DNA of 64,000 bases from Dermacentor variabilis (taxonomy: Eukaryota > Arthropoda > Arachnida > Ixodida > Ixodidae), in assembly GCF_050947875.1 (NCBI RefSeq), contig NC_134568.1:217033673-217097672 (forward strand). Direction: 5' to 3'. The notes under the pieces are model-generated. The model was given only the letters and a program-made list of their open reading frames with translations, was not told the origin of the DNA and searched no databases. Below are positions 30,987 to 41,000 of the stretch, one piece after another (position 1 is the stretch's first letter; every line of letters begins with the position of its first letter). A program made the position numbers and the translations under genes.

Positions 30987-31295
30987 TTATATTATATTAT
31001 AGTTATTATATAGTATATTTATGCAACGTACAAATTGTCGCAGCAAAAGCGCTGGTGAGCAGGTCGGAAGAATGAAAAAAAAATGCAGCATTAGGAGATG
31101 CTTTGAATACAAGCAATAACAAAGACGCCTCACCTCGCAAACAACACTGCTCTTTGTCGGAACTAAGTTCTTTCGACCAATGTTATGCAGCCATTGCTTC
31201 CTGCGCAAGCCGTCACGCTTTCCTTGTGGCATCATAAATAGTACATAACCATCTTCAGGCTTCTTGCTGCAGTTATATGCGCGACAGCATGGCAT
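30987..31295 (-). pseudogene. THAP-domain N-terminal exon
   Basis: Minus-strand frame of 102 codons. Residues 1-55 read as the N-terminal half of a THAP domain: MPCCRAYNCSKKPEDGY, FMMPQGKRDG, LRRKQWLHNIGRKNLVPTK. The first zinc ligands are the N-terminal cysteines (CC...C), and a basic Trp-containing helix follows (RKQWLHNI). The distal Cys-x2-His pair is not in this frame: after VVCEVRRL the frame turns into unrelated sequence, as expected at an exon end or truncation. The same exon, broken, lies at 15920-16136 in an identical position relative to foldback 1. THAP domains begin P-superfamily transposases. No transposase body was found, so the product is a fragment; domestication cannot be excluded. 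Confidence 0.6.
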
Positions 31296-31640
31296 TGCGC
31301 TAGCACAGAGAGGAGGAAACAGAGCGCACGACGTTCGCTACGACGAGCTAAAGCGCCGAGCCAGCCGAACTGAGGAGAAAGATGGTGCAAACGAAATAGA
31401 AAAACAGAAGCAAAACGCAAGATCCGCACGTTTCCAAGGGCAACAGCAGGGAGACCAATCTTCGTGCAGAAAAACGGGCGCAAGACGGCTTCCCGCAGAG
31501 GAGGATGGGGGGGGGGGGGGTTACGCGCAAGAGGCGACGAGGAGGCGAGGAGGTTGCGCTGGCGGCGGCAGAGTGGCGGTACTTTCAAATTATCAAGGGA
31601 CTTACCGCAACGTGATTGAAACCAAACCTGGTAGCTCAAC
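31296..31640. repeat. continuation of the foldback/THAP unit
   Basis: Homologous to 16137-16419. Includes a (G)12 run at 31508-31520 and ends at TACTTTCAAATTATCAAGGG. Confidence 0.8.
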
Positions 31641-34600
31641 ACGTGATCACACCTCAAAGTGCGCGGTTAGTTCCATTAAGGTCCCGAAATAAAACTAAAA
31701 GGTAGCGACATTCCTCCTCGCCCGGCTTCTCCTTCTCCCGGCCTTCTCGCAGCTCGCTCCTTCTCTCTAGCTCACCCCTCGCAGTTTGGTCGTTCGCTCG
31801 GAAGCCGCCCAAAGAGTTAGTTACACGAGGTGAGACATTAAAAATTGTTGTTGGGTGCTTGCGCATGAATTTTTGCCGTATTTAAGGCTTGATTATGCTG
31901 TGCTATGCTAGTAGCGGTGATGGAACGCTATGAAACTGGCTGAAGGAGATATTTTTTGCGCATTTTCGGCGCGTAACTGCGCGCGTGTTTTGCGGCTTCG
32001 TGTTGGCTGCCTGCTTCCAGTTAGAAGAAGGCTTTTGAGGCTAATTTGGTGAACAAAGTTCTTTTAGTGTCGAGTATTAGCACAAAAGTCAGAATCCTTT
32101 ATCTCGCCAATAATGTATACGTAATGTACACGATGTTTATATACATGCCAGAGCGTTGTTTGAGCGTTATGTCGTCCACAGCCATGCATTGTACTCGTAG
32201 GCAAAAACACTGTCGCGGCTTGCACAGACCAACCCGCTTCGCGAGTTATTTCTACTGCATTGATCAAATTCTTTATGTGGATTTCTAAAGACACTTGCCC
32301 GGCGTGAAAGGGCTGCGATTAAGGTTCCGCCGGTACACGCCAAAGGCGATGTGCTTGCGTTTGTCCCCAGCATTATGTAGCTGCCGGTTCAACAACTCGG
32401 ATGCGTTTGAGGTGCTCGAAGTGCGTACGTGTGTACTTGCGTGTACCCAATCGACCGCCGTGTGTCCAGCTTGTGCAACTTCATAATTTAATCATCTTAG
32501 TACCGTGACGACCGAACGCACGGCGGGTGACATATTCGCCTGAATAACGCGAGCGTCATGTAGAAACGTGCGCGATCGACGCGGAGTATCTCAGCTATTC
32601 TCGTTGTTTCGTCATGACGCTGGCATCTCGTTATGCAGTGAAACCGGTCCTACGCTTTTATGACAAACTGGTGCCGTTGGCTCTCAAGCGCAAACATCAG
32701 AGTGGAACCTGTGTTTGATTTGTGAACAAAGGGTATGCAAGGACGAAAGTTACACATAGGAATGGTTGCCATCAATGAGCACTTTCCCCATTAGCGCAGT
32801 TCCAATTAAGTCAATATGAGCCAAAAAACTCGTGCACCAATTTATCCTGCCGAAACGGCGAAGCGGAAGAAGCCTACTTACAAAAAATCATTTGCACTGG
32901 TAGTGAACAGCTTGTACTCGTAAAATATATTTTCAGCGCATAACAAAAGCATGGACTGACAAAGCCGCGCACTCTCAGTACTACAGCAATAACACGTGTT
33001 ACGTTTCTAGCACGATATACAACAGAACACAGCATACGCACTCCATAGCTTCATACATCTGTTGACGTTGACGCGATCAGGAAAACAAATCTGAACGAGC
33101 ACCGAGAATAGCACCCGTGCATAAGCTTACCCATGCCTGAGCTCCGTAACCCGTCAACAAAGAAAAAAAAAAAAGCTCCGTTCGCACACGTTTGTACCTC
33201 TAGTACTCTTAAAATCAATCCCCAACATAAAACAAAAAACATCCTTGCACCACTGTGACTTCTGTTAAAACGTTCCTGTGCGAACTGTATGACGTCACAC
33301 GCTTTACTATCCGTGCTATGCAGTCGCAAGCGCCTTCAAAAGGACTGACAACCAATTTTCGTGGAACCTACTTTTTTTAGTGCAATGGAAAACTTAGCGG
33401 TCAGGGTGTCTAATCATGAAGTGCTAACGCGAAAAACGCGGTGGAACATTTTTTTATCATAATTTTTTTGATCTGCAGTGAAGGTGTAGTCATTCACTGG
33501 TAGCATGCTAAAAACGGCGATAGGTGAGCTCGATAGCGATTGTACGCCGGCATTATTGGGAGGCAGACAAGTGTGACCGTAGCTGTAACAACTGAAGTAT
33601 GATTTTGTTTATGACATCGATGTTCCTGCGATTCATGTTTTCAGAATCGTTAAATTATTTCTGCGATGATAACTACGTGTTTTTGTAGTTTTCTGCACAA
33701 TTGCTTTGTTACTTAACCAGTCAAAACGAAACCAATCGGATCAAAAACAAAACGACACATTTACACGTGATATATACGAAGTTCAGCGTTTTGCCATAGC
33801 CAACGGCCGCAGCCACACATGCGTTTTTATTTCCGATGCATAGAATAATGCGCGAATATCTAATAATATACCAGCGGCAATTTTAAGCAATAATTATGCT
33901 GTACTTAATAGCAGTTGACTTACGTACAGTAATCTCATAGAATTCATCCGAAATACCAAGATTTCACCGCCAGGTCTCGCTACTTACTGGTTTTCGAGAC
34001 TTTCTTTGCCAGTTAAAAATGATAATTCCTACTTAAATCGCAAACGACGTGCTGAATTTTATCACTATAAATCATGGTCATTTCTTTACATCAACCTCTC
34101 ACAACACATCCTAGTCAGTCGTCACTTCCTTTAAGAAACGCACATAGACACTGGTACCTGTAATGTCATGGCTGCCGTGACGCGTTTCCCCTTGTTGCAG
34201 ACCCTTCTGGCGCAAAGAAGCATGGTCTTCGAGATTCGCTATAAAGGTAACCGTTGCTGGGGTTAATATTAGGACAAGCCACCTATTGCTTCCGTCTAAC
34301 AAAGGGCGCAAAAGCATAGCCTTTAAGATTGGTTAATTCCTGTCACTCAGAGAGAGCTATTGTACGCCGCCTATGGAGAAACTGCAATGGGCCTGTTCAA
34401 TTATCCGTCCACGACACTTCCAGACGGCCCGAGGTGTTGATCTCAGCCAATCAGCTTTGCGAATGAAGCATCTCGAGCAATCCTGAACAGCCCGGGAGCA
34501 CAAGTAGAAGAGGCCCACTGGCCATATGGCGGCTATTATATGTTTTCAGCTCCTGGATTTGCTTTCGGAGCTCGCAAGACACAAAAGCATGGCCTTCAAG

Positions 34601-34734
34601 ATCTGGCGTTTCCAGCTGTTGCTTCGACGGACTCATCGGAGTGAGATTTAGACATTAGTTACATACAAATTTCCACCGTCAAAAGTAGCCAGAAAGTAGC
34701 CAAACCATGCTTTTAGATTGCCAGGAGTCTCTAA
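31641..34734. other. 3.1 kb without a supported gene
   Basis: Mostly unremarkable AT-moderate sequence. 31700-31760 repeats a TAGCGACATTCCTCCTCGCCCG stretch related to 27325-27375. 34205-34600 has three copies of a GCAAAAGCATGGCCTTCAAGAT-like motif (about 34220, 34308 and 34585). No ORF has a recognisable domain. Confidence 0.5.
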
Positions 34735-35230
34735 AAGTAGCCAATTTGACGAGAAGTCGCCAAACCTGGCGACCCCGAGCGAGCCGCAAAATCGTCGAAC
34801 GCCCGCAGCGTCTCGCACAGGGCACATCTCCTCGACGATGTTCCCAACGATGGCGAAGCCCGCAACCTCCACGTCACCGTTCTTGACAGCGAGACGCGAA
34901 GGCGCAGTGCGCCTGCCGCGTCATGCGTATAGCGTATACAGCACTTTCCGCGACAACGAGACTTGTGAGGGCTTTCGAGTCCGCGGTATCGTTTTCCATA
35001 ATGAAACACGATCGCGAACCGCAGAGCGTTCCCTACCAACAGCGAGACGCAAACAGGAAACATCGCAGCGTCTCACCCACGTCACCCTCCTCGATAGCGA
35101 GAGGCACGAAGTCGAAGATCTCGCCCACGGTGATCGTATCGAAAGCATTTTATGCGAAGGCCAAATCCGCAGCCTCTTCATGGTGCCCTTACCGGCAGTG
35201 AAACACACGCTCCCTCGCGTCCCACGGCAT
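34735..35230 (+). repeat. degenerate minisatellite, CGACAGCGA family, second locus
   Basis: Recurring TTCTTGACAGCGAGACGCGAAGGC, CCCGCAGCGTCTCGC, ACATCTCC, CGATGTTCCCAACGATGGCGAAGCCCGCAACC and CACGTCACC. Same vocabulary as 26735-27250. Confidence 0.65.
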
Positions 35231-35234
35231 TTGC

Positions 35235-36172
35235 TCTACAATGTCGCACCATATGTGCACCAACGTCCGCCACAAGGCCGAAAAAAAGTTAAAAAAATAA
35301 TGAAGAAATGAAAAAAGAAACGGAGTTCGTGGAATTATTAATTTGCGAAGCGAAACCCGAAATAAATCATCGAAAAAGATCTGCCCCCATTCCACGCTGT
35401 GCAAGTGGAGTATAGCGTTAAAAAAATCCAGCAAAAAAAAAAAAAAAAAGAATGACCCACACAGGTAACATACAAGATAGGAGAGAGGTTGTACTACCAA
35501 CTGTTTATTCGACAGAACGGGGCTCTAATATATAAAGGGCACTCTGTCACATGACCAACGCACAATCGGCATTATCACAACCAACCGTCAAGGAAAAAAT
35601 AATTCCAAAGGCCGCATGCTCCTATCTTCCAAGGCATCTCACATAAACCAAATGATGAATATGTCAGCAATACCAATGTCAGATAAACGCAACAAAACCA
35701 GAGTCAAAAACAATAAAACAAATTAACAATACAACGAAGCAGTAAACGAACAACCAGGAACACGTATAGTGCCTAAGATGACCAACTGGCGAAACACACT
35801 AAGCAACACAGTAAAGCGAAGCTGGTGCAGACGTTAGACGACGTTACAAAACCACTACCACAAGCGACATGCGTCACGCGCGCATGCAGAAGTGCAGCAC
35901 ACTTGCTTATTCTTCCAAGCCGTCCGCCAAGCCCAAGTGCCTTATTGAATTAAATTATTGTTTAGAAGTAAATTGCGTCAGAAAATCCGTAAAGTACGAC
36001 TTACACACAAGCTGCAGGCATGATAGCTTCTGACATATTCGAATATACAAAACATATATATGTTACCCCGAAACGGAAAGCCAAAGCCCATTTCCAGCTG
36101 CCGTTTAAAGTCTGTCCGAGTGGCCGCGGCTGCTAGGTGGCGGTACCGTTAGCACAGCCACGGCCGCTAGAT
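35235..36172. other. A-rich sequence and part of a dispersed repeat
   Basis: 35429-35449 is poly(A). 35975-36110 holds an inverted copy of the GCAGCTGGAAAAGGGG family (TTCGAATATACAAAACATAT, CCATTTCCAGCTGCCG). No gene seen. Confidence 0.5.
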
Positions 36173-36462
36173 TAAAAAAAAAATCATATCATGGTTTTGG
36201 CACGTAAAGCCCCCTAATGTAATTAACTTCGATTAGTTTAGTAACGCATTTGCGCTATGCGGAGGGCCTACTAGAATGAGGATGTATGCTGTGACACAGC
36301 CGCTGGATTAAAGAAAAAAAAACTTTTATTTAGCGGCCCTGGTACAGAATACAGCCTCATACTAGTAGGCCCTCCGCATAGCGCAAATGCGTTATCGAAA
36401 CTAATCGAAGTTAATTAAATTACGGGGTTTTACGCGCCAAAACCACGATATGATTATGAGGC
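36173..36462. repeat. ~100-bp-arm inverted repeat of a SINE tail
   Basis: 36173-36282 is nearly the reverse complement of 36352-36462: ATCATATCATGGTTTTGGCACGTAAA, TTAACTTCGATTAGTTT, AACGCATTTGCGCTATGCGG and AGGGCCTACTAG all pair. The ~70-bp spacer includes (A)9 and TTTTATTT. Confidence 0.9.
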
Positions 36463-36650
36463 ACGCAGTAATGGGGGACTTCGGAATAATTTGGACCCCC
36501 TGGGGTTCTCGTTAACGTGCATCCAAATTTAAGCATCATGGGTGTTTTCGCATTTCACCACCATCCAAATACGGCCACCGTGGCGGGGATTCGATCCCGC
36601 GACCTCGTGTTTAGCAGCCCAACACCATATAGCTAAGCTGTTAGCCTCTA
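36405..36650 (-). mobile_element. tRNA-derived SINE (Ruka-like), second copy
   Basis: Minus strand: GGTGTTGGGCTGCTAAACACG head, GGATCGAATCCC B box, GGTGGCCGTATTTGGATGG, AGGGGGTCCAAAT and CGTGGTTTTGGCGCGTAAAACCCC tail. Same order as 21445-21680. Confidence 0.8.
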
Positions 36651-37072
36651 GTTGGTCGAGATTTTTCGTGGCGTGCTTACTAAAAAAACGGCAGCTGGAA
36701 AAGGGGTTTGTCTTTCCGTTTCCGGGTAACATAGTTATGTTTTGTACATTCGAATAACAATCCGATGCTATCATGCCGGCAGGTTGTGCGTAAGTTGTAC
36801 TTTACGAATTTTAAGTTGTACTTTACCGTGGCGGGGATTCGATCCCGCGACCTCGTGTTTAGCAGCCCAACACCATATAGCTAAGCTGTTAGCATCTAGT
36901 TGGTCGAGATTTTTCGTGGCGTGCTTACTAAAAAAACGTCAGCTGGAAAAGGGGTTTGTCTTTCCGTTTCCGGGTAACATAGTTATGTTTTGTACATTCG
37001 AATAACAATCCGATGCTATCATGCCGGCAGGTTGTGTGTAAGTTGTACTTTACGAATTTTCTGACATTTTAA
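36576..37072 (+). repeat. 249-bp tandem duplication, recent
   Basis: Unit 1 is 36576-36824 and unit 2 is 36825-37072; both start ACCGTGGCGGGGATTCGATC. By eye they differ at about three positions (CCTCTA/CATCTA, CGGCAGC/CGTCAGC, GCGTAAG/GTGTAAG). The duplicated unit joins the SINE head to the GCAGCTGGAAAAGGGG repeat. Confidence 0.93.
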
Positions 37073-37400
37073 TTTGAGAAATTTGCTTAGTAGCTATATC
37101 ATCCAAGCATTTTCTCAAATTAAAATGTGTCGGAGAATTCGTAAAGTACGACTCACACAGAACCTGCTGACATGATAGCATCGGATTGTAATTCGCATAT
37201 TCGAGAAAACATATCCACTAAGCAAATTTCTCAAAATATGTCAGAAAATTCGTAAAGTAAGACTTACACACAACCTGCTGACACGATAGCATCGGATTGT
37301 AATTCGAATATTCGAGAAAACATACTTCTGTTACGCGGAAACTCACACAAACCCCTTTTCCAGCTGCCGGTTTTTGGGTGAGCACGCCACGAAAATCCTG
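37060..37400. repeat. inverted and partial copies of the GCAGCTGGAAAAGGGG family
   Basis: 37075-37130 pairs with itself (AATTTGAGAA...TTCTCAAATT). 37128-37200 and 37235-37390 each read ATTCGTAAAGTACGACT, ACACA, CTGACAYGATAGCATCGGATTGTAATTCG in inverted orientation. Mosaic of at least three copies. Confidence 0.75.
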
Positions 37401-37739
37401 ACCAACTAAAGGCTAACAGCTTCGCTGTAAAAGGCGCGAAAGAAGAAAACGCGATAATACACGATCACCTGTGACGCCCTCCCCCTTTATTTTTCTTCTT
37501 CCAGAATGAACTCGTACTAACTCGCACGACTGTCCGTTCTTCTTAACCCTAAATAATCACAAGGAATAGAGGTCTGGATCAAAGTTTCGTAGGAAACTAT
37601 AGGCTGGAGGACAAGCATAGAGGTAGCGAACACAAACTATCATATATAGCCTTTCTTCCTTTGCACTCTTTCCTTTTTTTTTTTTTACAGCGAAGCTGTA
37701 TATGGCTAGGATTCCGTGCATTTTTGTTTTCTGTGAAGA

Positions 37740-38000
37740 AAAACTATCACCATAAATGGCTCATATCCCCGTAGGCATTCATACTCCCGTAAGCAAGCAA
37801 AAAATACAATGGCTCATAGCCCCGTAAGGCAGAGGCGAACAGTGTTTAAATTATCTCTAATCACGCATACAACATACAGAAAACTCATCATCAATGGCTC
37901 ATACCCTCGTGAGCAATGGCTCATACCCTCGTGGGCAGTGGCTTATACCCCCGTAAGCAAGCAACAAATGCAATGACTCGTAGTCCAGTAAGGTACATGG
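37740..38000 (+). repeat. irregular repeat, AATGGCTCATACCCYCGTAAGCAA
   Basis: About seven copies of an ATGGCTCATA(C/G)CCCCGT(A/G)(A/G)GCA-like unit, some spaced by CAAAAAATACA. Known to me as a motif common in tick sequence, from memory only. Confidence 0.65.
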
Positions 38001-38718
38001 CTACCCGTGTTGTCGGCGATTTCGATGTGGATGTCTCGGTACCGAAAAGGGAGCGGTTTACGCGTCCCGTGTTGCAGACACATCCCTTGCGATGCCACAC
38101 CGATCCGGCCCAACCGACCACCCAGTGGCACACGTGCATCGATTTGACATTATCAAAGAGCGCGATTGCAGTTGCGAGTGAAATAATGACCACCGTGCAA
38201 GACAAATGAGTGCATACCTTTCGTCACGATGACCACCCATCAAGAAAATGAGTTCGTACCTTTGTTCAAAATTATGTGTCATCACCGTGTCGTATGCTAA
38301 ACAGCTTCGCTGGTCAACCATCTTCACAGAGTGGAATGGCTTTGTTTTTTTCGCCTCACTATTTTCCACCTCAAAAGTGCAGCATTGGTCCAGCAATCTG
38401 AGCCCCAAGTTATAGCGCCGAGCTTTACTTACGTCCATGATGAACGAGTATTGGCCGGTGCCTCCAACGTGCTCACGACGGGCACTTCGCATTAAGTTTC
38501 CAATACCACTTACTCGCGCGAAGAAAAATGTAAAAAAAAAAAAGTATCTCCCTCTCGCAAAGCTTAGTTGGCGGCGCATCGCGATTGCTTGCGACACAGC
38601 AGCGGCGTGGACATGTCACATGTGATACACGTGTATCACATGCGATACACGTGTAACATGTCCACGCTCCCGACGCGAGCTGCCGATGAGGAGACGAAGC
38701 CAACACGGCAGCACTCAC

Positions 38719-39207
38719 CTGGCAGTGCATCTCTATGTGACCGCTCTCGTGGACGTGCTGAAAGTGCGCCTTGTGCGAACAGCCGCTGTGCTTGTGGAGT
38801 GCACTGGACCGCAAGGCTCCAGTCTTGCGCGTCACCTCCTGCAGCAGGTCTGGTCGATCTCGAACAAAGGAGCCGTTGCGAAAGACGTGCACGTCCGGGC
38901 CTTCAGTGCTGCTCGCAGAGACTCTGTAGTGAGGGCTGACCTTCCGGAATCCGTACAAATTGAGCTGCCTTATGAAACTGGTGATGTTGTTAGTCTTGAA
39001 GATGTCGAGGCGATTGTCAAGATAGTCCGACTGGAACTTTGAGTAGTCGATCACTATGGCGGTGCCGTCCGTGGACCAGCCAATGGCGCCCGACTTACAT
39101 TCGTTGACGATCTTCCACAATTTCTTGGGAAATCGTAGCGTGAGCAGCGGCTGCTCCTTTGAGGCAGAAGAGGGCTGCGCCTTCTTCGGAACCTCCGTAG
39201 AATGCAT
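38719..39207 (-). CDS. HSF-type DNA-binding domain protein, first exon (HSFY/HSF5-like)
   Basis: A transcription-factor gene of the heat-shock-factor family, the one likely host gene here. The ATG at 39207 opens a frame with residues 24-115 forming a complete HSF DNA-binding winged helix: LRFPKKLWKIVNE, IGWSTDGTAIVIDYSKF, the hallmark IFKTNNITSFIRQLNLYGFRKV, and the wing/strand HVFRNGSFVRDRPDLL followed by EVTRK. FPKKLWKIVN and FKTNNITSFIRQLNLYGF resemble the HSFY/HSF5 branch more than HSF1. I end the exon at 38719, where CCAG|GTGAGT (donor at 38718-38713) matches the splice consensus after ...IEMHCQ. The frame stays open to 38473, but the extra residues look non-coding. Later exons (a coiled-coil trimerisation domain if HSF1-like) were not found in the window. 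There is no sign of decay. Confidence 0.85.
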
Positions 39208-39360
39208 GGCTTAAGAGTAGAGCAACACGAACGCGTCTCGGTGGAATTGCCTGCCTAATATAGGCTACGGACGTGGCTCGGCGCGAGCTCTCCCCTATGG
39301 ACAGCTATAGGCGCGAGCGCTGGAATCCGCGAGCTTTGCAGCGCCCCATGCGGGTGCATT
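39208..39360 (-). promoter_or_regulatory. putative 5' UTR/promoter of the HSF gene
   Basis: Upstream of the ATG, on the minus strand, the sequence is GC-rich with CCTATATTAGG and CTATAGC stretches at 39252-39310. No clear TATA or initiator could be fixed; assigned by position only. Confidence 0.3.
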
Positions 39361-39844
39361 AATTACCTGTGTGTCCGAGCTTCATTTAGAGGAATCGGAG
39401 AAACAGGTGGGCAACCATAACAAGCATGTCTGCGTTTCATTGTTTCTATAAAAAAGAAAGAGAGAGACCCAGACACAGCCAAGGACCCTAAAGCATCTTC
39501 GCCGGTACCGCACTTGGTTTGATATCTTCTGTTGGGCGCTCTACGCTGTGTTTCCACTTTATTCCGCATATTTCATGTTCAGTTCGCTCTGGCACTGGTG
39601 GCACCGTGGATGTCTGAGGCTGGTTGTCGTCGGCGTGGAGGGAACATCAGTGCGGTGTTCATTGTCCCACTTGACGTGAACACGCTTCCAAGGCCTTTCC
39701 GATCCTGCCGTGCAAGCAGGAATTATTTGGTGACAAAGCCGTGTCTGTAAGCAGGCTAGGTTAACGGCCTGTTATATGTGCCGGTGCTTTCTAACGGAAA
39801 GACGCTGAAGTGCTTGGCCAACTCCGATTTCCCTATTAAAGTAC
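39361..39844. other. no gene seen
   Basis: No supported coding region. Confidence 0.45.
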
Positions 39845-40465
39845 AGGTAAAACGCAGAAATGCTACTGTGAGACAACCGCTGGACCGATTTGAATAAAGT
39901 GTGTTGCATTTGAGAGAAAATCCGAACTATACTGACTCTAGGAAGCATAATTTTGATTTAGGACCTGGAATTTTTTACCAAAGTTCGCGGAAAGTGGCAA
40001 GTTAAAAATAAAATGAAACACGAAGTTCACAAATCTGTGACTACACCAAAAACAGATATCGCAGTTCTATAAAACTAGATCCGTTAGAGCACCTAAAGCG
40101 GACAAACTTGATGTATGAATTTACAACTTACGTGAAATTATTACAATGTTTTCGAGGTTTTCGCAAAGGTCATACTAACAAACTACTGGCATATTTCGGA
40201 GTGGTGTATAATACATGAATTTTGTCCGCTTTAAGATGAATTATTAAGTGCAGTTTACAATACTGATATCGCTTTTCAGTGCTGAGTTATAGAATTGTAA
40301 ACTTGATTATTGAATATCTTAAACTTGTGAGATTTAAAAATATTCTAAACACTGATGGTCCAGATATCAAAAGCTACTTCTTAAGACACTAGATTTTAAC
40401 CTTTTATTTTAAGTGCAAGTAACCTGATTAAAATCGGTGCAGTGGTCGCCCAGATAAACGATTTC
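39845..40465. mobile_element. AT-rich MITE-like element with weak long inverted ends
   Basis: The left end ACCGCTGGACCGATTTGAATAA pairs imperfectly with the right end (ACCACTGCACCGATTTTAATC on the other strand). An inner pair TAAAGCGGACAAA (40092) and TTTGTCCGCTTTA (40222) is nearly perfect. No ORF. Non-autonomous DNA element is the best guess. Confidence 0.5.
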
Positions 40466-40789
40466 TCCGTTCTCATATAGTCAGATATAGGCGCTCCCGA
40501 GCTAAATATTCCTCTGAAGTGCCAAGATCGACGCACATTAGCATCGACATACATTTTACGGCTGTTTCATTAATCACTCCCGCATAGTTATTCTAGTCCC
40601 GAGAGCGAATGTCCGGGAAAATATGACGACTAACATCCCGCTGCCCCTTCTATGGGTTTAGGACGCGCACTGCTTCTGCTGCATAGCCGCGTAGTGGTAT
40701 CAGGGCCCAGTTACTTTCCTAGACAAGCGCCTAGGAAACTACTTCTCAAGATAGCGACTTACTGACTCATTCATTCGTTCATTTATTCA
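40466..40789. other. no gene seen
   Basis: ATTCATTCRTTC-like short repeat at 40758-40795; nothing else. Confidence 0.4.
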
Positions 40790-41000
40790 TTCATAGGCGT
40801 TAACGTTCCAAAGCAACCATGGGGCTATGACAGACACTGTGTTGGAGGGCTGCGGATTAATTTTGGCCACCTAAGCCCAAGAAGACGAGCGTCTTTGCAT
40901 TTCGCCTCCATAGATATGCCGCCGCCGCGACCGGGAATCGAACCCATGACCTCGTGCTCAACAGAACAACGCCATAGCCACTGAGCCGCCGTGGCGGGTT
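40790..41000 (-). mobile_element. tRNA-derived SINE, divergent copy
   Basis: Minus strand: GGCTCAGTGGCTATGGCG (A box), GGTTCGATTCCCGG (B box), GCGGCGGCATATC linker and a different tail (CCCCATGGTTGCTTTGGAACG). Shares the tRNA head family with 21445-21680 but not the tail. Confidence 0.75.

Noticed and set aside
38058..38597. 179-codon minus-strand ORF downstream of the HSF exon
   Set aside because: No domain; lies in the predicted intron and contains a (T)n run translated as poly-Phe.
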